Assembly (NCBI GenBank): GCA_937975715.1
Contig: CALJUA010000087.1
Location: 1-7,183 of the forward strand
DNA from: an uncultured Candidatus Planktophila sp.
GTDB lineage: Bacteria > Actinomycetota > Actinomycetes > Nanopelagicales > Nanopelagicaceae
Direction of reading: 5' to 3'
DNA length: 7,183 nucleotides
Positions 1-6,111 of this stretch are shown one piece after another. Within the stretch, counting starts at the first letter, position 1; every line of letters begins with the position of its first letter. Under the pieces are notes generated by a model. It worked only from the letters and a program-made list of their open reading frames with translations, was not told the DNA's origin and searched no databases. The position numbers were made by a program, and so were the translations under genes.

Positions 1-452
1 AAGCTGACTACTACGTCGACCTTCGTCGAATCACCTTAGATCATGTGGCAGCTCCACTTGTTGGTGAAGTCATGCTCGACCTCACCAAGGATCTTGAATT
101 CGATGCAGTAGGTGGATTAACACTGGGCGCAGACCCTGTTGCCACAGCGATGATGCATGTTGCAGCACGCGGCGGCCGCGCGCTGGATTCTTTTGTAGTT
201 CGTAAAGAAGGAAAAGCTCACGGACTTCAGCGTCGCATCGAAGGACCAGATGTTGCCGGAAAGCGCGTTTTAGCTGTCGAAGACACCTCGACTACAGGTG
301 GATCAGTATTGACAGCGGTTGAAGCCCTCAAAGAAGCTGGCGCCGTTGTTGTGGGTGTTGCGGTTATCGTCGAGCGCGGTGCAAAAGATGCCATCGAGGC
401 AGCGGGTTACAAGTACTACGCCGCATACCAGTTGGCAGATCTAGGACTCTAG
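1..452 (+). CDS. pyrE: Orotate phosphoribosyltransferase, 5'-truncated by the window edge
   Basis: PyrE joins orotate to PRPP to give orotidine 5'-monophosphate, the penultimate step of de novo UMP synthesis, in the cytoplasm. The reading frame is already open at the window edge (first whole codon at 3), so the true start lies upstream. About 149 codons are visible; the family is usually near 180-210 residues, so roughly 30 or more N-terminal residues are missing. Visible landmarks are the YYVDLRRITLDH stretch before the conserved core, the flexible catalytic loop (VRKEGKAHG, nt 198-224), and the PRPP-binding motif VLAVEDTSTTGGS (nt 267-305) with the adjacent acidic pair and TTGGS turn. An internal GTG at 45 would give a shorter product, but coding similarity continues upstream of it, so it is not the start. 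The TAG stop at 450-452 overlaps the stop of the converging dedA gene. Confidence 0.95.
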   Translation, partial: ADYYVDLRRITLDHVAAPLVGEVMLDLTKDLEFDAVGGLTLGADPVATAMMHVAARGGRALDSFVVRKEGKAHGLQRRIEGPDVAGKRVLAVEDTSTTGGSVLTAVEALKEAGAVVVGVAVIVERGAKDAIEAAGYKYYAAYQLADLGL

Positions 453-1096
453 GAGAGATCCTTCTTTGTTCGCCACTCTTTAAGAACTTCAAGAGCAACA
501 GGCAATACGCTAACCAGAACAATCAGTCCGATGATGGGTAGCAGGTACTTATCGATAGAACCACTGATCTTATTTCCAAGAATATAACCAGCACCAAGTA
601 CAAGTTGAGTCCAAATTACCGCACCGATTGCATTCCACAGAAAGAATTTACGTGCCGGGTAACCAATAATTCCGACTGTTGGGTTAATCAGTGTGCGTAC
701 AAATGGAATAAAGCGAGCAAGTATGAGCGCTTTACCAACACCATATTTCGTTAGCCAACGTTCGGTCTGCTCTACTCGTTCGTGTGTAAAGAAGCGTCCA
801 TTAGGGCGATCAAATAATTTACGGCCGTACTTTGCGCCCAAGAAGTGACCCACCTGCGAACCGACAATTGCGGCTAACGGCGCTGCAATAAAGACTGTCG
901 CATTAAGTGATGCACCGCCAAGAATTTCAGCTCCAGCAGATGATGCAGCAATACCTGCAATAAAGAGGAGTGAGTCGCCAGGAAATGCGAGACCAATCAA
1001 CAAACCTGTCTCAGCAAAGATAATTGCAACGATTCCGGCCAGACCAAGATCTCCCACAATCGAATGTGCATCAAAGATGTTTGCAGCAATATTCAT
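449..1096 (-). CDS. DedA-family integral membrane protein
   Basis: DedA (SNARE-associated/VTT) proteins sit in the cytoplasmic membrane and are linked to lipid-carrier flipping, proton-dependent membrane homeostasis and drug resistance; the substrate of this one is unknown. From the ATG at 1096 the protein has 215 residues, normal for the family. It shows E29-x-G31, the P39-G40-D41 turn, a Gly-rich GSQVGHFLGAKYG stretch (79-91), RFIPFVR (128-134) and GYILG (170-174). The spacing of E29/D41 and R128/R134 equals that of the residues I recall as essential in E. coli YqjA/YghB (E39/D51, R130/R136). Hydrophobic segments lie near 20-50, 67-90, 135-175 and 183-203. A TTG at 1114 would add six residues, but neither start has a clear Shine-Dalgarno, so ATG is preferred. 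It is divergent from the sugar genes and convergent with pyrE, and probably unrelated to either pathway. Confidence 0.93.
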   Translation of the reverse strand: MNIAANIFDAHSIVGDLGLAGIVAIIFAETGLLIGLAFPGDSLLFIAGIAASSAGAEILGGASLNATVFIAAPLAAIVGSQVGHFLGAKYGRKLFDRPNGRFFTHERVEQTERWLTKYGVGKALILARFIPFVRTLINPTVGIIGYPARKFFLWNAIGAVIWTQLVLGAGYILGNKISGSIDKYLLPIIGLIVLVSVLPVALEVLKEWRTKKDLS

Positions 1097-1181
1097 AGTG
1101 GAAGGGTATTGCAATTCATTAGGTTATTTACATTAACACACACTTAAGTAAAACTAATCACCCCTAATCAAGGAGATAACG
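1097..1181. promoter_or_regulatory. Divergent intergenic region with candidate promoter and leader of the GH1 gene
   Basis: This 85-bp stretch must hold the promoters of both dedA (-) and the glycosidase (+). On the + strand TTTACA (1127-1132) lies 16 nt before TAAAAC (1149-1154), a plausible but weak -35/-10 pair. The perfect 8-bp palindrome ACTTAAGT (1142-1149) falls inside that spacer and could be part of an operator. CTAATCA occurs twice with a 10-bp period (1154-1160, 1164-1170). A strong Shine-Dalgarno, AAGGAG (1170-1175), stands 6 nt before the ATG at 1182. I see no classical CG-centred LacI-type operator here. The Shine-Dalgarno is secure; the promoter assignment is tentative. Confidence 0.4.
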
Positions 1182-2558
1182 ATGACTTTTCCAAAAGATT
1201 TCACATGGGGTGTTGCAACTGCTGCATTTCAAGTTGAAGGCGCTTCCAAGGAAGATGGTCGTGGACCTTCCATTTGGGACACTTTCTGCGATACACCAGG
1301 AAAAGTAGCCAATGGCGATACTGGTGAGGTTGCATGCGATCACTATCACCGTTATCTCGATGACATCAAAATCATGCAAGAAATCGGCGTGAAGTCATAC
1401 CGCCTTTCACTTGCATGGCCGCGCCTATTTCCCAAAGGCGACAAGGTGCGTGAAGACCGTGGATTCGCTTTCTATGACAAGCTTATTGACGCATTAATTG
1501 CAGCTGGCATAGAACCCCTCGTCACTTTGTATCACTGGGATTTACCTCAACCACTTGAAGATAAAGGTGGTTGGGCAGATCGTCAGATTCTCGATGCATT
1601 TGAATTCTATGCAACTGAAGTTGCGAAACACTTCGGCGATCGCGTGAAGCGATTCTCTCCAATTAATGAACCATGGGTTGTGTCATGGCTCGGATATGGC
1701 ATTGGTGTTCATGCACCAGGTCGAACATCACGTAAGGATGCATTTGCTGCAGCGCACCACACTGTGATGGCTCATGCGATTGCATCACGGGCTATGAAAA
1801 AGGTACGTCCAGACTTACTTATTGGCCCTGTACTTAATCAAGCTAATTTCCCAATGGATGATCCAACCGATCCAACTTTGATTCACGCTAACGATGTCAT
1901 GGATGCACAACAAAATCGTTGGTGGATGGATGCCTTCTATAAAGGTTCATATCCTGAAATTTTGCTGAAGCACTTTGGTGATGAAATTAATCCGGTTGTA
2001 AAGCCTGGTGATCTAGAACTCGCAAGCACAACCCATAACGATTTTATTGGAATCAATTACTACTTCGATAATCGAATGGGCCTTCCAGGCAATGATGGAG
2101 AAAAGTTTTACGACATGTCGAACGTCTTTGATCTCAATGTTGATATGACAATGCATGGTGATAAGACAGATATGGGATGGGCGATTACCCCTGAAGGACT
2201 CACAAATCTTTTGGTTCGTTGGCATCAAGAACTCGGCGATCGCTGCCCAGATATTTACATCACCGAAAATGGATGCGCGTATGGAGATGGAGTTTCTGCT
2301 GATGGACATGTGCATGATGAACGCCGAATCGCATATTTAGATAAGCATCTTCGTGCGATGCGTGATGCGATCGACGCTGGATCGCCAGTAAAGGGCTATT
2401 ACCAATGGTCTCTACTCGACAATTTCGAGTGGGCACTTGGTTATGAGAAGCGTTTTGGCATTGTTCATGTCGACTTTGAAACCCAGAAGCGCACGCTGAA
2501 AGATTCTGCGATTTGGTATAGCGGAGTCGTAAAGAGCAACGGCTCAACACTGAATTAG
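1182..2558 (+). CDS. Glycoside hydrolase family 1 beta-glucosidase (or related beta-glycosidase)
   Basis: This is a retaining GH1 enzyme that cleaves terminal beta-linked sugars, typically glucose or galactose, from short oligosaccharides or glycosides. It has no signal peptide, so it acts in the cytoplasm on imported substrate. The 458 residues form a complete (beta/alpha)8 barrel of usual length. The N-terminal signature FTWGVATAAFQVEG (7-20) includes sugar-binding Q17; YHWD has H118; the acid/base is E163 in INEPW; NYY is at 292-294; the nucleophile is E362 in ITENG; and the aglycone/sugar-contact block is W409, E416, W417 (QWSLLDNFEWALGYEKRFG). All expected catalytic residues are present. 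The ATG at 1182 follows AAGGAG with 6-nt spacing. It is the first gene of the sugar block, 170 nt before the binding-protein gene. Exact substrate specificity (glucoside, galactoside, fucoside) cannot be read from sequence alone. Confidence 0.96.
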   Translation: MTFPKDFTWGVATAAFQVEGASKEDGRGPSIWDTFCDTPGKVANGDTGEVACDHYHRYLDDIKIMQEIGVKSYRLSLAWPRLFPKGDKVREDRGFAFYDKLIDALIAAGIEPLVTLYHWDLPQPLEDKGGWADRQILDAFEFYATEVAKHFGDRVKRFSPINEPWVVSWLGYGIGVHAPGRTSRKDAFAAAHHTVMAHAIASRAMKKVRPDLLIGPVLNQANFPMDDPTDPTLIHANDVMDAQQNRWWMDAFYKGSYPEILLKHFGDEINPVVKPGDLELASTTHNDFIGINYYFDNRMGLPGNDGEKFYDMSNVFDLNVDMTMHGDKTDMGWAITPEGLTNLLVRWHQELGDRCPDIYITENGCAYGDGVSADGHVHDERRIAYLDKHLRAMRDAIDAGSPVKGYYQWSLLDNFEWALGYEKRFGIVHVDFETQKRTLKDSAIWYSGVVKSNGSTLN

Positions 2559-2578
2559 TTTTGCAGTTTTCTGCAAAA
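2559..2578. repeat. Perfect 8-bp inverted repeat with T4 centre, immediately after the GH1 stop
   Basis: TTTTGCAG (2559-2566) and CTGCAAAA (2571-2578) are exact reverse complements around TTTT, directly after the TAG stop at 2556-2558. As RNA it is an 8-bp stem with a tetraloop, but it is followed by A residues and not by a U tract, so it is a poor intrinsic terminator. As DNA it is a 20-bp palindromic site suited to a dimeric regulator, and the neighbouring LacI-family protein is an obvious candidate. An mRNA 3'-end stabiliser is the other option. Confidence 0.5.
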
Positions 2579-2728
2579 AACCACCTTTTAAGCGTTACGC
2601 AATCGTTAGCACGTCCACGCTCACACAACTTCGCCGTTTGCTTGCATGTGGGGATGAACAGTCCAACAATATCCCCACGGAGATGGGCTTCCTGGCCTAC
2701 CTCGATTACCCAATTGCAAAGGACAAAA
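2579..2728 (+). promoter_or_regulatory. Leader region upstream of the sugar-binding-protein gene
   Basis: No gene is supported here, although the frame of the binding protein stays open back to 2561. It holds CGTTA twice at an 11-bp interval (2593-2597, 2604-2608), the odd palindrome GCGTTACGC (2592-2600), and an 8-bp inverted repeat GTGGGGAT/ATCCCCAC (2648-2655, 2671-2678) around a 15-nt loop. AAAGGA (2718-2723) is the Shine-Dalgarno. I could not settle a convincing -35/-10 pair. The length and structure suggest a separate promoter and a structured 5' UTR; a known riboswitch class is not recognised. Confidence 0.4.
2718..2723 (+). promoter_or_regulatory. Shine-Dalgarno that fixes the binding-protein start
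   Basis: AAAGGA stands 5 nt before the ATG at 2729, which opens a textbook signal peptide. This rules out the longer open frame that extends upstream to 2561. Confidence 0.75.
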
Positions 2729-4045
2729 ATGAAAAAGAGCACACGTGTCGTTTTCGGCGCACTCGCTGTTTCTCTTGTTGCCTCAGTTGTGGCATCAGTT
2801 TCACCAGCATCAGCTGCAGTGAACTGTGATCCATACACAGGCTACAAGAGCATGAAGGGCAAGACAGTAACAATCTTCACTTCAATTTTGGAGCCAGAGC
2901 TCACAACATTGCAGACAGCAACAAAAGATTTCCAGACATGTACTGGTGTAAAGATCAAGATCGAAGGATCAAACCAGTTCGAAGCACTTCTTCCAGTTCG
3001 TGTAAAGGGCGGCAACGCACCTGATCTCGCATGGATCCCACAGCCAGGTCTTCTCGTGAAGATGGTTGCAACAGGAAAGGTTGTTCCAGCTCCTAAGGCT
3101 GTTGTAGCAAACATTAAGAAGTACTGGTCTGCATCATGGGCAGATCTTGGAACTGTTAACAAGAAGATTTACGCAGCTCCATTCGGTTCAAACATGAAGT
3201 CACTTGTTTGGTACTCACCAAAGCAGTTCGCAAAGAACGGCTATACAGTTCCAAAGACATGGGCTGAAATGGAAGCACTTTCAGACAAGATGGCTGCTAA
3301 CGGTCAGATTGCATGGTGTGGTGGTCTCGGTTCTGGTGGAGCAACAGGTTGGCCAGGAACTGACTGGGTAGAGCAGATGGTTCTCCGTGAATACGGTGCA
3401 CAGGTCTACGCAGACTGGGTATCACACAAGGTTAAGTTCTCAGATCCAAAGATTCAGGCAGCTATGAAGAAGGTTGCTGACTGGATGCAGAATCCAAAGT
3501 GGGTCGGAAACGTTAAGGGAATCGCTACAACTACATTCCAGGATGCAGGTAAGGGAATTCCTACAGGTAAGTGCAACATGCTTCAGCAGGCATCTTTCTA
3601 CGGAAATATCCTTGCAGATGAAGGAGCAACAATCTCTGAGAAGGGTGACGTATTTGCGTTCTACCTTCCTGCTACAAACTCAAAGGTCACAGTTCCAGTT
3701 GTAGGTGGCGGCGAGTTCACAGCAGCATTCTCATCACGTCCAGAGGTACAGCAGGTTCAGGCTTACCTTTCATCAGCAACATTTGCTACATCACGCGTTC
3801 AACTTGATAACTGGGTTTCTGCAAACAGCGGTGTTCCACTAGCTGCATACAAGAACCCAATCGATCGTCTTGCTGCAACCTACCTCTCAAACCCTAAGTC
3901 AACATTCGCATTTGACGCATCAGACTTGATGCCAGCTGCTGTAGGTGCAGGCGCTGAGTGGAAGGAATTCACAGCGTGGTTCGGCGAGGGCAAGTCAATT
4001 GCAGAAGTTACAAAGGCAATTGATGCAGCTTGGCCAGCATCATAA
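2729..4045 (+). CDS. aglE: Secreted sugar ABC transporter substrate-binding protein, AglE-like
   Basis: This extracytoplasmic receptor of a carbohydrate (CUT1) ABC importer binds an oligosaccharide or glycoside and delivers it to the permeases encoded next to it. The mature N-terminus follows a Sec signal peptide: MKKSTR, hydrophobic 7-24, and SPASAA with likely cleavage after residue 30. The 438-residue length is normal. VTIFTSILEPELTTL (47-61), GNAPDLAWIPQPG (95-107) and the WCGGLGSGGATGWPGTDWVE region (196-215) match the alpha-glucoside-binding AglE type as I remember it. No lipobox precedes C33 (the local sequence is AVNC), so it does not look like a lipoprotein. C33, C71, C197 and C282 could form two disulfides. 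Lys is mostly AAG, Gln nearly always CAG, Thr mostly ACA and Ser mostly TCA, unlike the mixed usage in the GH1 gene, which suggests high expression. Substrate is uncertain: the family name says alpha-glucoside, the neighbour says beta. Confidence 0.93.
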   Translation: MKKSTRVVFGALAVSLVASVVASVSPASAAVNCDPYTGYKSMKGKTVTIFTSILEPELTTLQTATKDFQTCTGVKIKIEGSNQFEALLPVRVKGGNAPDLAWIPQPGLLVKMVATGKVVPAPKAVVANIKKYWSASWADLGTVNKKIYAAPFGSNMKSLVWYSPKQFAKNGYTVPKTWAEMEALSDKMAANGQIAWCGGLGSGGATGWPGTDWVEQMVLREYGAQVYADWVSHKVKFSDPKIQAAMKKVADWMQNPKWVGNVKGIATTTFQDAGKGIPTGKCNMLQQASFYGNILADEGATISEKGDVFAFYLPATNSKVTVPVVGGGEFTAAFSSRPEVQQVQAYLSSATFATSRVQLDNWVSANSGVPLAAYKNPIDRLAATYLSNPKSTFAFDASDLMPAAVGAGAEWKEFTAWFGEGKSIAEVTKAIDAAWPAS

Positions 4046-4051
4046 TTATTG

Positions 4052-4083
4052 GTAATTAGTTACCGATAAAAATGTAATTAGTT
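4052..4083 (+). repeat. 10-bp direct repeat GTAATTAGTT, two copies 22 nt apart
   Basis: GTAATTAGTT occurs exactly at 4052-4061 and 4074-4083. The second copy forms the base of the large hairpin. The first lies within its own small stem, GGTAA(TTAG)TTACC (4051-4064). AACTAA on the hairpin's 3' arm (4112-4117) is complementary to TTAGTT in both copies, so alternative pairings are possible. Confidence 0.6.
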
Positions 4084-4123
4084 CCGGAGGGTTCCATAAG
4101 GAGCCCTCCGGAACTAACATTTT
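4069..4123 (+). terminator. Strong hairpin between binding-protein and permease genes (attenuating terminator or mRNA stabiliser)
   Basis: Bases 4078-4095 pair with 4100-4117: 18 pairs, one of them G-U (4092/4103), with an ATAA loop at 4096-4099. After a 3-nt bulge (4075-4077), AAAATG (4069-4074) pairs with CATTTT (4118-4123), for 24 pairs in all. The A-tract / GC-rich stem / short T-run order is that of an intrinsic terminator, but the T run after the stem is only four long. It lies 23 nt after the stop of the binding-protein gene. The likely role is partial termination plus protection of the upstream message, giving more binding protein than permease, as is well known for malE/malF-type operons. 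Confidence 0.8.
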
Positions 4124-4159
4124 CACCCCAAGCATTTTTTAAAACTTAAATCGGAAGAA

Positions 4160-4165
4160 GAGGTG
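4160..4165 (+). promoter_or_regulatory. Shine-Dalgarno that fixes the first AglF start
   Basis: GAGGTG stands 6 nt before the GTG at 4172. It contains the upstream in-frame GTG (4163-4165), which is therefore unlikely to be the start. The paralogue at 6112 has the same arrangement: GAGGT (6100-6104), 7 nt, then GTG. Confidence 0.7.
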
Positions 4166-4171
4166 TTTAAC

Positions 4172-5146
4172 GTGGAAGATTTTCTCCCCACCACGCTTAG
4201 TAAATTTGGCAGCGTATTTTCAGCTATTGCCATCTTTACTGTTGTTCTTGGAACAATCTTCTTCATCGCAGGAAAATTCAACGGCAAGAAATCTAAGTAC
4301 ATCGCTATCGCAGTCTTCGTCTCACCAGCATTAATTCTTTTATCAGCAGGTCTAGTAATTCCTGCCGTAAGAACCGTGATGTTTAGTTTTATGGATGCGG
4401 ACTCTCTAAATTTCATTGGTTTCGACAATTACACCTGGATGTTCAAAGATCCCAACGTCGCAATCATTATGCGTAACACCATTCTCTGGTTGCTAGTAAC
4501 ACCACTCTTCACCACCGCCCTCGGATTGCTCCTAGCGGTAATGCTTGATCGCATTAAACGGGAATCAATCCCGAAGTCACTCCTCTTTATGCCCATGGCT
4601 ATCTCTTTTGTTGGAGCGTCTATCATCTGGAAGTTCGTCTATGAATTCCGCGAAGGTGATGTTCAAATTGGCTTACTTAATGCAATATGGACTTTCTTTG
4701 GTGGTGAACCGGTCAACTGGATGCTCAGCAAACCAATCAACACCTTCCTTCTCATGATTATCCTCGTCTGGACTCAGATGGGATTTGCGATGGTCATTCT
4801 CTCCGCGGCAATTAAGGCAGTCCCGGCAGACGTGGTTGAAGCATCTGCCCTCGATGGCGCATACGGCTTCAAGCTCTTCCGTAACATCACCTTTCCAATG
4901 GTGAAAACAACGGTCATCGTGGTGCTGGCGACCCAGGTCGTAGGCGCGCTCAAACTCTTCGATATTGTGCGAACAATGACTGGTGGAAACTTTGGCACCA
5001 ACGTTCTCGCTAATGAGATGTATTCACAGGTATTCGTTCAATTCGACCAAGGAAAAGGCTCTGCTCTCGCAGTTGTTCTCTTTATCTGTGTCACACCAAT
5101 TCTGATTTATAACATTCGATCAATTCGCAGAGAGCGAGCACACTAA
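4172..5146 (+). CDS. aglF: Sugar ABC transporter permease, MalF/AglF type, copy 1
   Basis: This inner-membrane subunit of a CUT1 carbohydrate importer pairs with the AglG-type subunit encoded next. The 324 residues hold about seven or eight hydrophobic segments (near 14-34, 42-64, 100-125, 135-157, 190-215, 245-266, 297-316). FMPMAISFVGASIIWKF (139-155) and QIGLLNAIW closely resemble AglF of alpha-glucoside importers as I recall them. The EAA coupling loop that docks on the ATPase is at 223-242 (EASALDGAYGFKLFRNITFP). The GTG at 4172 is chosen over the GTG at 4163 because of the GAGGTG Shine-Dalgarno and because it gives exactly the length of the downstream paralogue and a gap-free alignment with it. 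The stop (TAA 5144-5146) shares its last A with the ATG of the next gene, so the two are translationally coupled and made in equal amounts. Confidence 0.95.
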   Translation: MEDFLPTTLSKFGSVFSAIAIFTVVLGTIFFIAGKFNGKKSKYIAIAVFVSPALILLSAGLVIPAVRTVMFSFMDADSLNFIGFDNYTWMFKDPNVAIIMRNTILWLLVTPLFTTALGLLLAVMLDRIKRESIPKSLLFMPMAISFVGASIIWKFVYEFREGDVQIGLLNAIWTFFGGEPVNWMLSKPINTFLLMIILVWTQMGFAMVILSAAIKAVPADVVEASALDGAYGFKLFRNITFPMVKTTVIVVLATQVVGALKLFDIVRTMTGGNFGTNVLANEMYSQVFVQFDQGKGSALAVVLFICVTPILIYNIRSIRRERAH

Positions 5147-6066
5147 TGAGCCTCAAGATCTCAAAACCAAGCTCTGGTCGCCAGATTTTCTCTTCGAAAA
5201 TTGCAGCAATAACTGTATGGACCATCACTATTCTCTGGACGATTCCTACCTTTGGTCTTTTGGTGACCTCATTCCGCACCGGCGACGCGATTTATGCCAA
5301 TGGTTGGTGGTCTGCATTCACAAAGCCAGCATTTACATTGCAAAACTACAGGGAAGTATTCTTCGGTGGAGCCTCGGAATCACTCAGCGATGGAATCTTG
5401 CCGTACTTCGTAAACTCAATCGTCATCACATTGCCTGCAACTATCTTCCCTATCGTTATCGCAACAATGGCGGCATATGGCTTGGCTTGGGTCAAATTCA
5501 AAGGCAGTGATTTTATCTTTTTCGCAATCTTTGCCCTGCAAATTGTTCCATTGCAGATGTCACTGGTTCCATTACTCCAGCTTTTCACAGGTGGAGCACA
5601 TATCGGATCTGTGACAATTTTTCCGGCACTAGGAATCGCTGGTGATTTCGCTGGAATTTGGCTCCCTCACACAATGTTTGCGATGCCACTTGCAATCTAT
5701 TTACTTCATAACTTTGTTGCATCATTGCCACGCGAACTTATGGAGGCTGCCCACGTAGATGGAGCAAACCACTTCCTTATCTTCCGCAAAATTGTTATTC
5801 CTCTTTCAGTTCCGGGCATCGCTGCAATTGCAATATTCCAATTCCTCTGGGTTTGGAATGATTTGCTCGTTGCACTTACCTTTGCTGGTGGAACCGAGGA
5901 AGTTGCCCCTATTAACGCCAAACTTGCCTCATTAGTTGGCCAATACGGTTCATCATGGACAACACTTACCGCAGGTGCATTTATTACTATCTCAATTCCA
6001 TTGGTGGTCTTCTTTAGTTTGCAACGCTATTTCGTTCGTGGACTCACAGCAGGATCCGTAAAGTAA
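5146..6066 (+). CDS. aglG: Sugar ABC transporter permease, MalG/AglG type
   Basis: This is the second membrane subunit of the CUT1 importer. It has 306 residues and six expected membrane segments, the first near 20-41 (WTIPTFGLLVTSFR, 31-44, typical of AglG) and others near 91-115, 122-147, 165-190, 219-245 and 273-291. The EAA loop is ELMEAAHVDGANHFLIFRK (197-215) followed by IVIPL; the key residues are E200, A201, A202 and G206. The C-terminus QRYFVRGLTAGSVK (293-306) is the hallmark MalG-type tail that reaches the ATPase dimer interface. Translation starts at the ATG overlapping the previous stop (TAATG), with only a weak purine-rich Shine-Dalgarno, so coupling to aglF is likely. The next gene begins 45 nt downstream in the same direction, with no terminator seen between them. 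Confidence 0.95.
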   Translation: MSLKISKPSSGRQIFSSKIAAITVWTITILWTIPTFGLLVTSFRTGDAIYANGWWSAFTKPAFTLQNYREVFFGGASESLSDGILPYFVNSIVITLPATIFPIVIATMAAYGLAWVKFKGSDFIFFAIFALQIVPLQMSLVPLLQLFTGGAHIGSVTIFPALGIAGDFAGIWLPHTMFAMPLAIYLLHNFVASLPRELMEAAHVDGANHFLIFRKIVIPLSVPGIAAIAIFQFLWVWNDLLVALTFAGGTEEVAPINAKLASLVGQYGSSWTTLTAGAFITISIPLVVFFSLQRYFVRGLTAGSVK

Positions 6067-6111
6067 GCACATCTCTTTACACTACTTGCTTCAACAATCG
6101 AGGTTGATAAA

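Noticed and set aside
449..1114. TTG start at 1114 for the DedA protein
   Set aside because: It would add six residues of no family value; no Shine-Dalgarno supports it over the ATG at 1096.
1637..2243. Two GCGATCGC octamers in the GH1 gene, as in the cyanobacterial HIP1 repeat
   Set aside because: Only two copies, both encoding the same Gly-Asp-Arg tripeptide; no sign of repeat spread elsewhere in the window.
2561..2728. Possible 56-residue N-terminal extension of the binding protein
   Set aside because: The frame is open, but the ATG at 2729 has a Shine-Dalgarno and begins a perfect signal peptide; the upstream translation looks non-coding and would bury the signal.
2260..2838. Long open frame on the minus strand across the GH1 end and the leader (192 codons)
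   Set aside because: It runs antisense to the clear GH1 gene and the binding-protein signal peptide, has a low-complexity, Cys/His/Arg-rich composition, and shows no family features.
2842..3162. Minus-strand open frame (106 codons) opposite the binding-protein gene
   Set aside because: It is a shadow of a gene with strong codon bias and has no independent start signal or recognisable motif.
4163..4171. Earlier GTG start for the first AglF
   Set aside because: That GTG is part of the GAGGTG Shine-Dalgarno for the GTG at 4172, and only the later start gives the same 324-residue length as the paralogue.
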